Of a stretch of 64,000 nucleotides of DNA, positions 7,303 through 16,539 are shown in pieces. The first letter of the stretch is position 1. Each line of letters opens with the position of its first letter. The notes below the pieces were generated by a model. That model was not told where the DNA came from and did no database searches. It worked only from the letters and a program-made list of their open reading frames with translations. The translations under genes were made by a program, and so were the position numbers. Source of the stretch: Clostridia bacterium (lineage in GTDB: Bacteria; Bacillota; Clostridia; Oscillospirales; Acutalibacteraceae); contig JAFTUG010000008.1 of NCBI GenBank assembly GCA_017466365.1, positions 31,511 through 95,510 on the forward strand, given 5' to 3'.

Positions 7303-9806
7303 TTAATAAATACAGAGTACATGAGGTTGCTAAAGATTTTAATATCAAGAGCAACATAGTTGTCGATTTGCTTGCAAAGTATTTCGACGGTCAGAAAAAG
7401 CATATGACAGCTCTTGAGGAAGATGAGCTTGATATGATATTTGAAACCTTTACAAAGGAGTATGAGGTTTCAGATTTAAACGAATATTTTGAATTCACTC
7501 CTGCGCCCAAAAAGGCAAAGGAAGCTCCCGCCGAAGAAGAAAAGGCAGAGGAAAAAGAAGAAACAAAGGAAGAGTCTGCTCCTGCAAAGAAAGAGGAAGT
7601 AAAGGCTGCTGCTGCACCCGAAAAGAAGGAGCAGAAGAAAGAGACCAAAAAGGAAGATAAGAAGGAAGCAAAGGAAAAGAAGGATGAGAAGCCCAAGGAT
7701 AAGAAGCCCGTTCAGGCTTCCCGTGACCAGAAGCCCGGCAAGCTTCCTCCCATGCCGCAAAAGCAAAAGCCCGTTGAGAAGAACGAAAAAGACGATAAGC
7801 CCATGCAGTCAAGAACAAAGGGCGAAATGAGAACAATCGACACAAGAGCGGGCAACGTTGACCTTGAAAAATATAACGAGAGATATGAAAATATCGCTCC
7901 CGAAAATAAGACAAAGCAGCATGCAAACTCCGTAAGCAAGCAGAAGATTAAGCAGAAGAGCCAGCAATACAGAAAGCAGGGCGGCATGCGTTCTTCACGC
8001 CGTGAAACAGAGGCGGAAAGACTCAAGAGAATCGCTGCAGAAAGAGCAAAGAAGCCTCAAATGCAGCTTAAGCTTCCCGAAGAAATCACAGTCGGCGAGC
8101 TTGCAGCAATGCTCAAAATGACTGCTGCGGAGGTTATCAAGAAGCTCTTTACTCTCGGTCAGATGGCAACCGTTAACGAAGTGCTCGACTATGAAACAGC
8201 CGCAATCGTTGCCGAAGAACTCGGTGCAAAGGTTGAAAAGGAAGTTGTTATCACAATTGAGGACAGAATCATCGATGACCATGTTGACGATGAGAGTGAG
8301 CTTATCACAAGAGACCCCGTTGTAGTTGTTATGGGTCACGTTGACCATGGTAAAACTTCACTTCTTGATGCTATCAGAAACACTTCCGTTACTTCAACCG
8401 AAGCAGGCGGTATCACACAGCATATCGGTGCTTACAGAGTTGACCTCAACGGTCAGAAAATCACCTTCCTTGATACTCCCGGTCACGCAGCTTTCACATC
8501 GATGCGTCTGAGAGGTGCAATGGCAACGGATATTGCTATCCTTGTTGTTGCTGCAGATGACGGTATCATGCCGCAGACAATTGAAGCTATCAACCACGCA
8601 AAGGCTGCAGGTGTTCAAATAATTGTTGCCGTCAATAAGATGGATAAACCCGCCGCAAACCCCGACAGAGTTCTTCAGCAGCTCACGGAACACGAGCTTG
8701 TTCCCGAAGAATGGGGCGGCGAAACAATCTGCGTTCCCGTTTCAGCGCTCAAGAGAACAGGTATTGATAATCTTCTTGAATCTGTTCTTCTTGTTGCGGA
8801 AATGCAGGAGCTTAAGGCTAACCCCAACCGCTCCGCAAAGGGCGTTGTTATTGAAGCAAGGCTTGATAAGGGAAGAGGTCCCATTTCAACTCTTCTTGTT
8901 CAGAACGGTACTCTTAAGTCAGGCGATATCATCGTTGCAGGTACGGCAGTAGGCCGTGTAAGAGTTATGACCGATGATAAGGGCAGAAAGGTTAACGAAG
9001 CAGGTCCCTCCGTTCCCGTTGAAATCATGGGCCTTGCAGAAGTTCCCCAGGCAGGCGACGGATTTGACGCAGTTAATGACGAACGCCTTGCAAGAGAGCT
9101 TGTTGAGCAGAGAAAGGCAAAGGCTAAAGAGGAGCAGTTCAAGGAATTCCAGAAGGTTACTCTTGATAACCTCTTTGCTTCTATTCAGGAGGGTCAGCTC
9201 AAAGACCTCAATATCATAATTAAGGCTGACGTTCAGGGTTCGGCAGAAGCAGTTAAGCAGAGCCTCGTGAAGCTTTCAAATGATGAAGTAAGAGTTAAGG
9301 TTATCCACAACGCAGTAGGCGGTATCACCGAAAGCGATGTTATGCTTGCAAACGCATCAAACGCAATTATCGTAGGCTTCAACGTAAGACCCGATAACGT
9401 TGCAAGCGAAATCGCAGAGCGTGACGGCGTTGAAATCAGATGCTACAGAGTTATTTACGACTGCATCGAAGAAGTTGAGGCAGCTATCAAGGGTATGCTT
9501 GCTCCCAAATACAGAGACGTTGATATCGGTAAGGCAGAGGTACGCCAGGTTGTTAAGATTTCATCAGTCGGTAATATTGCAGGCTGCCACGTTACAAGCG
9601 GTAAAATCACAAGAGGCGCAAAAATCCGCGTAGTAAGAGACGGCATCGTTGTTTTCGAGGACGAAATGGCTTCACTCCGCCGCTTCAAGGATGATGTTAA
9701 GGAAGTTGCTTCGGGCTTCGACTGCGGTATCGGTCTTAACAAGTTCAACGATATCAAGGAAGGCGATATCTTTGAAGCTTATATAACAGAAGAATACAGA
9801 GATTAA
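7299..9806 (+). CDS. infB: Translation initiation factor IF-2
   Basis: The 835-residue GTPase delivers fMet-tRNA to the ribosome. It has an N-terminal IF2_N-like segment (residues 1-65) and a long Lys/Glu/Ala-rich linker (~70-240). A second IF2_N domain ([14 protein letters not shown]) precedes the G domain, which carries [17 protein letters not shown] and NKMDKP. Beta-barrel and IF-2 C-terminal domains follow. Antisense frames across the linker look like Phe/Ser/Leu-rich ORFs but are only shadows of the lysine and glutamate codons. GTG is not needed, as ATG 7299 fits with a GGGGAGG site just upstream. Confidence 0.97.
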   Translation: MINKYRVHEVAKDFNIKSNIVVDLLAKYFDGQKKHMTALEEDELDMIFETFTKEYEVSDLNEYFEFTPAPKKAKEAPAEEEKAEEKEETKEESAPAKKEEVKAAAAPEKKEQKKETKKEDKKEAKEKKDEKPKDKKPVQASRDQKPGKLPPMPQKQKPVEKNEKDDKPMQSRTKGEMRTIDTRAGNVDLEKYNERYENIAPENKTKQHANSVSKQKIKQKSQQYRKQGGMRSSRRETEAERLKRIAAERAKKPQMQLKLPEEITVGELAAMLKMTAAEVIKKLFTLGQMATVNEVLDYETAAIVAEELGAKVEKEVVITIEDRIIDDHVDDESELITRDPVVVVMGHVDHGKTSLLDAIRNTSVTSTEAGGITQHIGAYRVDLNGQKITFLDTPGHAAFTSMRLRGAMATDIAILVVAADDGIMPQTIEAINHAKAAGVQIIVAVNKMDKPAANPDRVLQQLTEHELVPEEWGGETICVPVSALKRTGIDNLLESVLLVAEMQELKANPNRSAKGVVIEARLDKGRGPISTLLVQNGTLKSGDIIVAGTAVGRVRVMTDDKGRKVNEAGPSVPVEIMGLAEVPQAGDGFDAVNDERLARELVEQRKAKAKEEQFKEFQKVTLDNLFASIQEGQLKDLNIIIKADVQGSAEAVKQSLVKLSNDEVRVKVIHNAVGGITESDVMLANASNAIIVGFNVRPDNVASEIAERDGVEIRCYRVIYDCIEEVEAAIKGMLAPKYRDVDIGKAEVRQVVKISSVGNIAGCHVTSGKITRGAKIRVVRDGIVVFEDEMASLRRFKDDVKEVASGFDCGIGLNKFNDIKEGDIFEAYITEEYRD

Positions 9807-9818
9807 TAGAGGTTAATA

Positions 9819-10181
9819 ATGGCAGGATACAGAATAGACAGAGTATCAGAAGATATAAAGCGTGAAATTGCCGCTATCATGCGTGAGCTTAAGGACCCGA
9901 GAATTCAGGGCTTGCTGACCGTTGTCAACGTTGAGGTAAGCTCCGATGCGTCCTTTGCAAAGGTGTATATCAGCGCAATGGAGGGCATTGAAACTGCCGC
10001 ACTTGCCGTTAAAGGTCTTACAGCGGCAACGGGTTATATACGCAGAGAGGTCGGCAAAAGACTTCGTCTGCGCAAAACCCCCGAGCTTAAATTCGTAGCA
10101 GATGATTCCATCGAAAGAGGAATGAAAATTGCAGGAATGCTCGGAAATATTAATGATGAAACAAAAGAAAACAATGATTGA
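9819..10181 (+). CDS. rbfA: 30S ribosome-binding factor RbfA
   Basis: The 120-residue KH-type protein helps process the 16S rRNA 5' end and mature the 30S subunit at low temperature. Typical motifs are RIDRVSEDIKREIAAIMRELKDPR near the N-terminus, SSDASFAKVYIS, and LRLRKTPELKFVADDSIERG. It lies 12 bp after infB and immediately before nrnA in the classical Firmicutes order. Confidence 0.95.
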   Translation: MAGYRIDRVSEDIKREIAAIMRELKDPRIQGLLTVVNVEVSSDASFAKVYISAMEGIETAALAVKGLTAATGYIRREVGKRLRLRKTPELKFVADDSIERGMKIAGMLGNINDETKENND

Positions 10182-10199
10182 TTGAAGGAGTGTCAGTCA

Positions 10200-11165
10200 A
10201 TGAGAATTGACCTGCATGAAACCGCAAAGCTCCTTGAAAATTCAGATAATATTTTGCTTCTTTGCCACAGCCATCCGGACGGCGATACCCTCGGAAGCGC
10301 AACGGCTCTTGCCCGTGCACTCATGCAGAAGGGTAAAAAAGTAAAGGTTGACTGTGCCGACCCGATACCGAAGGATTTTTCGTTTATGTTTGAGGGTCTT
10401 GAATTTGAAGAATTTGAGCCGGAGCTTATCACCGCCATTGACGTTGCGGATATCAAGCTGCTCGGCAAGGAGTACGAGGGAAAATATAAGGATAAGGTGG
10501 AGTTATGCATAGACCACCATGCTTCAAACATGCTCTATGCGGATAAGGTCTGCCTTGAACCCGATTCGGCATCGGCGGCAGAGATGATTTACCATCTGCT
10601 CGAAATAATGAATGCCGAAATAACCCCTGTGATTGCATCATGTCTTTTTACCGGCGTTTCAACCGATACGGGCTGCTTCCGTTTTTCAAACACAACGGTA
10701 AGAACATTTGAAATTGCGGCAAAGCTTGCAAAGCTTGGCGCAGATACCTATAATATTATTCAGGTTTTCTTTGAAACAAAAACCAAAACCTATGCGGCGC
10801 TTGAACGCCTTGCACTGGACAGCATGCGTTTTTATTTCTCGGACAGATGTGCGCTTATCTGCGTTACGCAGGATATGTTCAAGCGTGCAGGCTCTGATGA
10901 GAGCGAGGTTGACCGCCTTGCAAACCTTCCCCGTCAGGTTGAAGGCGTGCTTGTAGGTTTAACTATGAGAGAGCTTAGGGACGGCAACTTCAAGGCTTCG
11001 GTCAGAACTCACGGCGATATCGATGCTTCCGCAATTTGCAAAAGACTGGGCGGCGGCGGACATATGGGTGCGGCAGGCTGTACCCTTTACGGCTCAAAGC
11101 AGACCGCTATTAACAGCCTCCTTAAAGAAGTTCAGGCAGAAATCGACGCATACACCATTGATTAA
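10200..11165 (+). CDS. nrnA: DHH-family nanoRNase / pAp phosphatase NrnA
   Basis: The 321-residue DHH/DHHA1 phosphoesterase degrades very short RNAs and, in many species, pAp. Metal-binding motifs are CHSHPDGDTLGS (residues 22-33) and CIDHHASN; the DHHA1 glycine motif is GGGGHMGAAG. ATG 10200 is preceded by AAGGAG with nine bases spacing; a TTG at 10182 would add six residues but starts at the binding site. It is the last gene of the operon, followed by a strong hairpin. Confidence 0.93.
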   Translation: MRIDLHETAKLLENSDNILLLCHSHPDGDTLGSATALARALMQKGKKVKVDCADPIPKDFSFMFEGLEFEEFEPELITAIDVADIKLLGKEYEGKYKDKVELCIDHHASNMLYADKVCLEPDSASAAEMIYHLLEIMNAEITPVIASCLFTGVSTDTGCFRFSNTTVRTFEIAAKLAKLGADTYNIIQVFFETKTKTYAALERLALDSMRFYFSDRCALICVTQDMFKRAGSDESEVDRLANLPRQVEGVLVGLTMRELRDGNFKASVRTHGDIDASAICKRLGGGGHMGAAGCTLYGSKQTAINSLLKEVQAEIDAYTID

Positions 11166-11188
11166 TTTTATAATGTATATAATAAATG

Positions 11189-11218
11189 AACCCCCGATGA
11201 TTAATATCATCGGGGGTT
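11189..11218. terminator. Perfect 12-bp stem hairpin between convergent genes
   Basis: AACCCCCGATGA (11189-11200) pairs perfectly with TCATCGGGGGTT (11207-11218) around a six-base loop. It lies between nrnA and the convergent secreted-protein gene. U-runs are short on both sides (GGTTTTTA begins 10 bases downstream on plus), so it probably serves both directions. Confidence 0.7.
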
Positions 11219-11234
11219 ACCTTATGGTTTTTAA

Positions 11235-13247
11235 TTAGAATATCATTTCAAAAATATCCTTGAAGAAGGTTTTGAAATAATCGAAAATGCCGCCAAAAAC
11301 GGTTTCCATAACATCAAGGAAGCCTATGGGCTTTTCCTCAACAGCCGCATCATCTTCAAGCATCCAAACCTGGCATGCATAGAAGGGGTTTGCAGTGCCT
11401 ATCATAAGACCATCTTCAAATGAAGAGAAGGTTCTCAAGCCGTGGTTGTAGGGGTCGCCGAAGCCGTTGATTGTAATGGTTTCAAAGTTAACGCCGTCCT
11501 CGGAAACATAAAGGTCAAAGCCTCTTTCGGCATCCTTCATGTAGCCTGCACATTCCATGAAGCCTGAAAGTGTATCAAAGAGAGCTGACATAGCAAGCTC
11601 AAGCTGAGGCTCAGTTGCTGCAAATGTTGTTACTTCCGAATTCGCTTTTGTCATTGCCATGTTTGCAATCTCTTCAACGCTGTAGTTTTCAAAGAGATAG
11701 TGGAGATTATCTGTTTCTTCGTCCGAAACAGCCATAGCTTGTACTTCGGGCTGATTCTGAAGGTCGATAAATGTTTTAATGTAGCCGATAAGTGATGCCC
11801 ATTCGGAGGGGCTCATTGTAAGAAGGTCGCCGTTAGCAAACTGACCGATGGGCTCAAGAAGGCTGCTGGTATCAAATGTACCTACATAAAGCTTGCCGTT
11901 GTGGTCTGCCATACGCCAGATATACTGGTTTTCGTTTCTGCCGAAGCCTGAACCGAGGCCTGAAATACCGCCGTTGGGGAACATTGTTGTTGCGTCGCCT
12001 ACGATAAGCTCAATGTTTTCGTTCTTATCCATGCGGTAAAGGCTTACCGACTGCTCAAGGTTAGCATTCATAAAATCAAAGTTTGCCTTGAAGAGAATGT
12101 TTTCGAGAGGAATTTCCTCATCATTGTATTCGCCGATGTAGAGATAACCGTTATAAATCTGAAGAACGCCTGCACCCGCTCTTGTTCTTTCGGGGTCAAT
12201 ACCGAATGTGTACTTTGCGCCGTCCTCCTTGTCGCCGATAACGGGTGTCCATGTCCACTCGTCAAAGCTTTCGCCCATGTCTCCTCTTACGATAGCAAAG
12301 GACTGCATGGTGTTTTCATCAGGCTTGTTATCAGGTGTGCCTGTGCAGATTGAAACATAAAGTGCATCGTTAAATTCAACGATTTCCCAAATTGAACCGC
12401 CGTAAATGCTGTCGGGGAAATGATATGCGGGATAATCAAAAAGGTCATCCTGGTCAGCAATAACAGTGAATGCTTCCTGACCTGCAGAGGGGTCTGATGC
12501 GATAAGAATTTGAGGGCCTTCAAGAGTAACCATGCTTACAACGAGGTAATCATCATAAGCGCAGAGACCTCTGATGCCTGTGCAGATGCCCTGAAGATAA
12601 GCTGCATAATAATCCTTGGGATTGATGCCTTCATAGATGATAGTGCACTTATCCGTTGCGGGGTCAACCTCAACAATCTTGGGAAGACCGTTAACAGAAC
12701 CGCAGAAATAAAGCTTATCATTAAAAACGCAGGCGTTGCGAAGTTGAACGGAATTGCCGTCAACCGATTTACCCATAAGAACGGTTACTTCATTTGTCTT
12801 GGTGTTGATTTTTGTGAGAAGACCGCCTGTGGTTGCGCCGTCGGGTTCACCGGTGTAGAAATGACCGTTGAACATAACATTGAGAGTTGCGTTCATTTCT
12901 GTGGGGTCGAAATCATGGCCGAGAACGGAATCCATAAATCCGAGGGTAAGACCGAGTGAGTTGAAGTTGGTGGAAACATAAACATAGTCGCCGTAGGGAA
13001 CGGAAGCCCATGCATAGTTCTGACCTCTGTCGCCTTGACCCTTGTCCGAAGCGGAAACAGCACCGTCGCCTATGTAGTCAACAATACCGTCGGTTTCGCT
13101 CAAGCCCTTATCGGGGTGAGAAATCTTGGTGACTTCGTAGTTGCCCGACTTGTATATCACCTTGCCGTTGTAAGCACCTGCCGAGAGACCGAATACCATC
13201 GCAGCAATAAGCATGAGCGACAGAATTCTCAAAATCTTTTTCTTCAT
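11235..13247 (-). CDS. Secreted protein, propeller-like, unknown function
   Basis: The 670-residue product has a clear signal peptide (MKKKILRILSLMLIAAMVFG, cleavage near SAGA-YN). The mature part shows repeating blades with patterns such as NDKLYFCGSVNGLPKIVEVD, YDDYLVVSM, FNDALYVSICTG, YNGYLYIGEYN and HNGKLYVGTFD, consistent with a beta-propeller. It ends in a hydrophobic amphipathic tail (DYFKTFFKDIFEMIF). I do not recognise the family. The propeller call is an inference from spaced Tyr-Val/Ile strands. Start ATG 13247 follows GGAGA. It may bind or act on an extracellular glycan or protein. Confidence 0.65.
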   Translation of the reverse strand: MKKKILRILSLMLIAAMVFGLSAGAYNGKVIYKSGNYEVTKISHPDKGLSETDGIVDYIGDGAVSASDKGQGDRGQNYAWASVPYGDYVYVSTNFNSLGLTLGFMDSVLGHDFDPTEMNATLNVMFNGHFYTGEPDGATTGGLLTKINTKTNEVTVLMGKSVDGNSVQLRNACVFNDKLYFCGSVNGLPKIVEVDPATDKCTIIYEGINPKDYYAAYLQGICTGIRGLCAYDDYLVVSMVTLEGPQILIASDPSAGQEAFTVIADQDDLFDYPAYHFPDSIYGGSIWEIVEFNDALYVSICTGTPDNKPDENTMQSFAIVRGDMGESFDEWTWTPVIGDKEDGAKYTFGIDPERTRAGAGVLQIYNGYLYIGEYNDEEIPLENILFKANFDFMNANLEQSVSLYRMDKNENIELIVGDATTMFPNGGISGLGSGFGRNENQYIWRMADHNGKLYVGTFDTSSLLEPIGQFANGDLLTMSPSEWASLIGYIKTFIDLQNQPEVQAMAVSDEETDNLHYLFENYSVEEIANMAMTKANSEVTTFAATEPQLELAMSALFDTLSGFMECAGYMKDAERGFDLYVSEDGVNFETITINGFGDPYNHGLRTFSSFEDGLMIGTANPFYACQVWMLEDDAAVEEKPIGFLDVMETVFGGIFDYFKTFFKDIFEMIF

Positions 13248-13338
13248 GTGTGTTCTCCTTTGAAATGTGTTTATAATCGAATACTGAACCGCATTCCTCG
13301 GAATTATATAAAAACATTATTGTATTGAGGTTGGAGAA

Positions 13339-13359
13339 TTGTTAACACATTGTTAACAA
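13339..13359. promoter_or_regulatory. Operator-like inverted repeat upstream of secreted-protein gene
   Basis: TTGTTAACA and TGTTAACAA form a perfect 9-bp inverted repeat around CAT. It lies about 90 bp upstream of the 11235-13247 gene in the divergent region shared with the DUF554 gene. A repressor or activator site is likely, but the regulator is unknown. Confidence 0.45.
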
Positions 13360-13441
13360 AACAACTTGTGTTTGACTAAATTCAGACAAAATAAGTAAAA
13401 TGTTGTATATTTTGTGATATTTAGAAATTATAAGCAAATTA

Positions 13442-13470
13442 TTGACTTTTACTTGCTAACGTGCTAAACT
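13442..13470 (+). promoter_or_regulatory. Sigma-A promoter of the DUF554 gene
   Basis: TTGACT (13442-13447) and TAAACT (13465-13470) are spaced by 17 bp, 26 bp before the start codon of the DUF554 gene. Confidence 0.6.
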
Positions 13471-13495
13471 GTTATATTAAAACGGAGGCGAAACT

Positions 13496-14218
13496 ATGAC
13501 AGGTACTCTTGTAAACTGCGTTGCGGTTATAATCGGCGGACTTATAGGTCTGCTTTTGAAAAAAGGCATAAAAGAGAGCTATGCACAGGGAATAAATAAA
13601 TCGCTCGGTATCGCTGTTCTTATAATAGGACTTAACGGCGTTATTTCAAATATGTTTACCGTTGAGAACGGTGCGCTCAAAAGCAGCGGTGAGCTGCTTC
13701 TGATTGTTTTTCTTGTTGTAGGAACACTCATCGGTGAGCTTTTAAAGCTTGATGACCGTTTTAATTCCTTCTGCAAAAAAATTGATTCAAAATTCAAAGA
13801 TGGCGGCTTTGCTTCCGGTTTTATTAACGGCACCATTCTTTTCTGTGTGGGTGCGATGTCAATTATCGGTTCTCTAAATGACGGCTTGACGGGTGACAGC
13901 TCCGTGCTTTTTGTCAAAAGTGCTCTTGACTTTGTGAATGCCGTTATTTTTGGAGCAACCCTCGGCTTTGGTGTTATTTTTGTTTGCATACCCATGCTTA
14001 TTTATCAGGGCGGCATCAGTCTGCTTGCAGGTTCGTTAAGCGGTATACTTCAGGGTGAGCTTTTAACGCAGATTTGCATGGTAGGTTATGCAATAATCGT
14101 TGCCATCGGCTTCAATTTCTTCCTCGAAAAGAAGTTCAAAACTCTCAATATGGTTCCCGCATTAATTCTTCCTGTTGCTTACCACTATATTCTATTGCTG
14201 GTTGAATATCTCAAATGA
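13496..14218 (+). CDS. DUF554 family membrane protein
   Basis: The 240-residue protein is hydrophobic with about six to seven membrane helices and matches the DUF554 (YdfK/YqgA) pattern. It has an N-terminal GTLVNCVAVIIGGLIGLLL, GTLIGELLKLDDRF, a cytoplasmic basic loop, GAMSIIGSLNDGLTGD and the late FVCIPMLIYQGGISLLA. The family is widespread in Firmicutes with no firmly known substrate. ATG 13496 follows GGAGG and a promoter is visible upstream. It is a single gene, divergent from the secreted-protein gene. Confidence 0.85.
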   Translation: MTGTLVNCVAVIIGGLIGLLLKKGIKESYAQGINKSLGIAVLIIGLNGVISNMFTVENGALKSSGELLLIVFLVVGTLIGELLKLDDRFNSFCKKIDSKFKDGGFASGFINGTILFCVGAMSIIGSLNDGLTGDSSVLFVKSALDFVNAVIFGATLGFGVIFVCIPMLIYQGGISLLAGSLSGILQGELLTQICMVGYAIIVAIGFNFFLEKKFKTLNMVPALILPVAYHYILLLVEYLK

Positions 14219-14278
14219 TACAATTTCTGTGATTTGTCCGAAAAACGCAAAAATTCTCTGTAAGCCGCAAAAAAAGTA

Positions 14279-14307
14279 TTGCTTTTTTCGGAAAAGTGTG
14301 TTAAAAT
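14279..14307 (+). promoter_or_regulatory. Promoter of the small XRE regulator
   Basis: TTGCTT (14279-14284) and TAAAAT (14302-14307) are 17 bp apart, about 108 bp before the start codon at 14415. Confidence 0.55.
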
Positions 14308-14414
14308 CACGAATATAGACGTGGATTGTGTAAATTTTCGCAACAGCACGCCTCGAATTATACAAAATGTATAATATCAAATGCGAATTATTAAACTATC
14401 CGGAGGATAAAAAC

Positions 14415-14663
14415 ATGAGAATAAGAAAGCAGTCACTTGGTGACAGAAATATTGTTGGAGCAAAAATTGAAGCAAGACGCAAGGCAATCAACATGAAGCA
14501 GAAGGATCTTCTTACCCAGCTTCAGATTAAGGGTATTGACCTTAACGCATCGGGTCTTTCAAAGCTTGAAGGTCAGCTTCGATATGTTACCGATTTTGAG
14601 CTTAAGGCACTTTCCGAAGTTCTCGGAATGACCGTTAATGAGCTTCTCGGAATAGACGAATAA
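14415..14663 (+). CDS. Small XRE-family helix-turn-helix regulator
   Basis: The 82-residue protein is almost entirely one HTH domain: VGAKIEARRKAINMKQKDLLTQL, then GLSKLEGQLRYVTDFELKALSEVLGMTVNELLG. It probably binds DNA as a dimer and has no sensor domain. ATG 14415 is supported by GGAGG at 14402-14406; an upstream ATG at 14367 has no ribosome site. It stands alone between DUF554 and the P-loop kinase and ends at a hairpin terminator. Its targets are unknown. Confidence 0.85.
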   Translation: MRIRKQSLGDRNIVGAKIEARRKAINMKQKDLLTQLQIKGIDLNASGLSKLEGQLRYVTDFELKALSEVLGMTVNELLGIDE

Positions 14664-14705
14664 TTTTAACCACTACTTACCCTCTTATATACAACTCCTC
14701 AAAAG

Positions 14706-14733
14706 AAGCCGTATCCTGAAAAGGATGCGGCTT
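14706..14733 (+). terminator. Intrinsic terminator after the XRE gene
   Basis: An 11-bp stem (AAGCCGTATCC with GGATGCGGCTT, one G-U) is followed by CGACCCTTTTC; the U-run is modest. Confidence 0.6.
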
Positions 14734-14817
14734 CGACCCTTTTCTGCTTTAAAAACCGTTGACAAAAGGCGGAATATAATGTAAAATTTTATTATTAAAT
14801 AATTGGAGGTAATTACA

Positions 14818-15381
14818 ATGGTTTTAGCTGCTGTCGGCAAAAACGGCACAGGCAAGGATTTCTTCCTTGAATATGTTGCAAAAACTTATGACTTCCCCAT
14901 GATTTCAATTGGTGACGTTGTAAGAGAACTCGCTGCAAAGGACGGTCTTGAACTTACCCGTGATAATCTTCACGCAACATCAAAGAAGTATATGGCTGCT
15001 AACGGTCAGACCTTCTTCCCTGAAATGATTGTTAAGAAGATTAAGGAATCAGATGCTCCAAACTTCCTTGTTTCGGGCATTCGTCCTCCTTCAGATATCG
15101 AAGTTTTCAAGAAGGCATTCGGTGACAAGTTTGTTCTTGTTGACGTTGTTATCAGCGATGACGAGGTTCGTTATCAGAGAATGCTTGCAAGAGGCTCGGA
15201 AAGAGATGGCAAGAGCATTGAAAAGCTACGTGAAAATGATATTCACGAAGAAGAAATCTTCCACACCAGCGAAAGCGAAAAGATGGCTGACTACATTATG
15301 AAGAATGACGGCACCGTTGACGATTTCTACGCAGGCGTTAAGGATTTCTACGACAACTACCTTAAAGCAAAGCTTGACTAA
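14818..15381 (+). CDS. P-loop nucleotide kinase-like protein (UPF0200/CoaE-like)
   Basis: The 187-residue protein begins with a Walker A-like loop, VGKNGTGKDF, in which GKD replaces the usual GK[ST]. ISIGDVVRELAAKDG and FLVSGIRPPSDIEVFKK follow, plus a lid-like region (RYQRMLARGSERDG) and MADYIMKNDGTVDDFY. This order resembles adenylate/dephospho-CoA kinase relatives and archaeal UPF0200 proteins. The cytoplasmic substrate is unknown. ATG 14818 follows GGAGG; the ORF extends upstream to a TTG that lies at the binding site. It ends 6 bp before a perfect terminator. Confidence 0.7.
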   Translation: MVLAAVGKNGTGKDFFLEYVAKTYDFPMISIGDVVRELAAKDGLELTRDNLHATSKKYMAANGQTFFPEMIVKKIKESDAPNFLVSGIRPPSDIEVFKKAFGDKFVLVDVVISDDEVRYQRMLARGSERDGKSIEKLRENDIHEEEIFHTSESEKMADYIMKNDGTVDDFYAGVKDFYDNYLKAKLD

Positions 15382-15387
15382 AAAATT

Positions 15388-15421
15388 CAGCTTGTACGTT
15401 TCGGCGTACAAGCTGTTTTTG
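15388..15421. terminator. Perfect 11-bp stem terminator between convergent genes
   Basis: CAGCTTGTACG (15388-15398) and CGTACAAGCTG (15405-15415) flank TTTCGG and are followed by TTTTTG on plus and an A-run (minus U-run) before it. It can serve both the kinase and the convergent XRE-TPR gene. Confidence 0.85.
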
Positions 15422-16345
15422 TTATCCTATTATTTTCCTTCGGCATTCTTCTGCACGTTTTCGCGGTTCATCCGCTTCAATCTCATAGCCTCTCTTTTCG
15501 TACCATTCAAGGGTATCGCACCAGGTTTTGTATGCGTTTTCATAGTCTCCGAGTTCTTCGTAGCAGCTTGCTTTTGAGTGAAGAGCAGCGGTGAAGCTCA
15601 AATCAAGTTCAATCGCTTTGTTCCAGCAGGAAAAAGCATCGTCATATCTCTTGAGCCTTCTGTAAATATCTCCTCCAAAAGCAAAGAGAAGAGGAGTGTC
15701 GGGAAATTTTTCTTTTGCGTTCTCAAAGCATTCAAGTGCCTTTTCGTTTTGCCCCGCAATAAAATATGCAAACAAAAGGTTTATGCTGCTGAACACATCA
15801 TCGGGGTTATGGTTATATATTTCAATCTGTTCTGAAATGCTTTTATCGCTTTCGCCTATTCCCGCATAAAGGCACATGCGCTGGCGTTCAATCCAATGAT
15901 AGGTGTCGGGGTCGGTTTCAATGCCCATATCAAGACCTTTTTTGAACAGTTCAAGGGCTTTTTCTTTGCAGTATTGCATGTGATACTGATAGAGAATGGC
16001 ATAAATGCAAACATCATTCATGGTATGGTTTCCGCTTTTTAAAAGCTCTGCAAATTCTCTGTCGGCTTCAATAAAATCATTCTGATTATGGGTGGATTCA
16101 TAAACGGACATAAGCTTTTGTGCATAGTTTTCATAAGCAATTGATTTTTCTCTATAAAGCTCGTCAACGGTTACACAATAGAGTTTTGCAATTTCGGGCA
16201 GAAGCATAACATCAGGCATTGCATTGCCGCATTCCCAACGAGAAATTGATTTTGAAGAAACGCAGAGCTTTTCCGCAGCCTGCTCCTGTGTAAGTTTTTT
16301 TGAAAGTCTCAATCTTTTCAAGTTGTTTCCGAAATTGAATGTCAT
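15422..16345 (-). CDS. XRE-family regulator with TPR-like repeats
   Basis: The 307-residue protein has an N-terminal HTH (residues ~5-60: FGNNLKRLRLSKKLTQEQAAEKL, then SSKSISRWECGNAMPDVMLLPEIA). About 230 residues of helical repeats follow, with TPR-like spacing (EKALECFENAKEKFPDTPLL, RLKRYDDAFSCWNKAIELD, ELGDYENAYKTWCDTLEWY). Such proteins in Firmicutes often sense a peptide or metabolite through the repeat superhelix; no adjacent peptide gene is visible. ATG 16345 is preceded by GAGGTGAT; a GTG at 16354 would lie inside that site. Confidence 0.85.
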   Translation of the reverse strand: MTFNFGNNLKRLRLSKKLTQEQAAEKLCVSSKSISRWECGNAMPDVMLLPEIAKLYCVTVDELYREKSIAYENYAQKLMSVYESTHNQNDFIEADREFAELLKSGNHTMNDVCIYAILYQYHMQYCKEKALELFKKGLDMGIETDPDTYHWIERQRMCLYAGIGESDKSISEQIEIYNHNPDDVFSSINLLFAYFIAGQNEKALECFENAKEKFPDTPLLFAFGGDIYRRLKRYDDAFSCWNKAIELDLSFTAALHSKASCYEELGDYENAYKTWCDTLEWYEKRGYEIEADEPRKRAEECRRKIIG

Positions 16346-16496
16346 TTTTATCACCTCGTTATTATTTCATCAGCTGACATCTGCATTATATCTCACTTTC
16401 ATAGAGAATTCCACCGCACCGACAGAGATACGGCTCTCGGAAAACGGGAGAATTAAATATGCTTTTACAGTTATATACCCCTAAGCATATTTTAAA

Positions 16497-16527
16497 TAAA
16501 AAGAACAGCCGTCGGATTCCGACGGCT
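16497..16527 (-). terminator. Intrinsic terminator after the alpha/beta hydrolase gene
   Basis: AGCCGTCGG (16507-16515) pairs with CCGACGGCT (16519-16527) around a 3-base loop. On the minus strand it is followed by GTTCTTTTTATTT, 13 bp past the stop codon. Confidence 0.8.
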
Positions 16528-16539
16528 GATTTGTTTTAA

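Noticed and set aside
7391-7926. Several antisense ORFs rich in Phe, Ser and Leu over the infB linker
   Set aside because: They are shadows of the Lys/Glu-rich IF-2 linker codons.
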